Below are positions 63,894 to 64,000 of a stretch of 64,000 bases of DNA, piece after piece. This DNA comes from Janthinobacterium sp. 67 (GTDB lineage Bacteria; Pseudomonadota; Gammaproteobacteria; Burkholderiales; Burkholderiaceae_D), in NCBI RefSeq assembly GCF_002797895.1, contig NZ_PGES01000001.1, forward strand, positions 620,001 to 684,000, in the 5' to 3' direction. Made by a program: the position numbers and the translations under genes. A model generated the notes under the pieces. It worked only from the letters and a program-made list of their open reading frames with translations, was not told where the DNA came from and did no database searches. Within the stretch, counting starts at the first letter, position 1. Every line of letters starts with the position of its first letter.

Positions 63894-64000
63894 GTAAATC
63901 CCTTTCATAATGAATAGTTCAGATTGGAAATGATAGCGGATTCGGGCATTTCAAGTGCGCTGGACAAAAAAGTACCGGTATAGCGCACGCATGCACGGTT

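Overview
The window is a GC-rich bacterial chromosome segment. Its gene order (smc-zipA-ligA; map-glnD divergent from rpsB-tsf-pyrH-frr-uppS-cdsA-dxr-rseP-bamA-skp-lpxD-fabZ-lpxA-lpxB-rnhB; smpB divergent from ratA-rnfH; guaB-guaA) is that of a betaproteobacterium of the Burkholderiales. The short H-NS with a C-terminal GRGRQPKW motif and the general style of the proteins suggest Oxalobacteraceae (Janthinobacterium, Duganella or Massilia type). The genus is an inference; nothing in the window fixes it. I saw no rRNA, tRNA, CRISPR array or intact insertion sequence.

Region 1 (1-13.8 kb) is housekeeping: chromosome condensation and division (smc, zipA), DNA ligase (ligA, with an extra segment), UDP-glucose synthesis (galU), peptide deformylase (def), a YcgR-like c-di-GMP protein, and the leftward run map-glnD-pseudouridine synthase. 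Region 2 (13.8-31.2 kb) is the translation and envelope cluster: rpsB-tsf with an internal attenuator, pyrH, frr, isoprenoid and phospholipid synthesis (uppS, cdsA, dxr), the sigma-E protease rseP, outer-membrane assembly (bamA, skp), lipid A synthesis (lpxD, fabZ, lpxA, lpxB), then rnhB, a SpoU methyltransferase and a class-V aminotransferase. Region 3 (31.2-42.6 kb) holds the divergent ppsR/ppsA pair, dps, a probable small-RNA gene, nfeD-SPFH, an H-NS gene after a long AT-rich stretch, smpB, ratA-rnfH and guaB-guaA.

Region 4 (42.7-64 kb) is accessory. It contains a polyprenyl-linked glycosylation set (GtrA, a GT2 enzyme and a GT-C membrane transferase), an 870-bp stretch without a recognisable gene, an ankyrin protein, a cupin, an MFS permease, a three-lipoprotein operon (CsgG, DUF4810, DUF799), a LodA/LodB quinoprotein oxidase pair beside a two-component system, and a 2185-residue DUF4011-helicase-Vsr-DUF3320 protein matching the Hhe antiphage type. 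The Hhe gene sits between two convergent genes, is less GC-rich than its neighbours, and has a short near-repeat on both sides.

The most unusual signal is a repeated intergenic element on the plus strand, present between pyrH and frr, between skp and lpxD, and in a much shorter form at the end of the aminotransferase gene. The two long copies share sequence blocks, and their stems change in compensatory fashion, as expected of a structured RNA. I do not recognise it as a named family.
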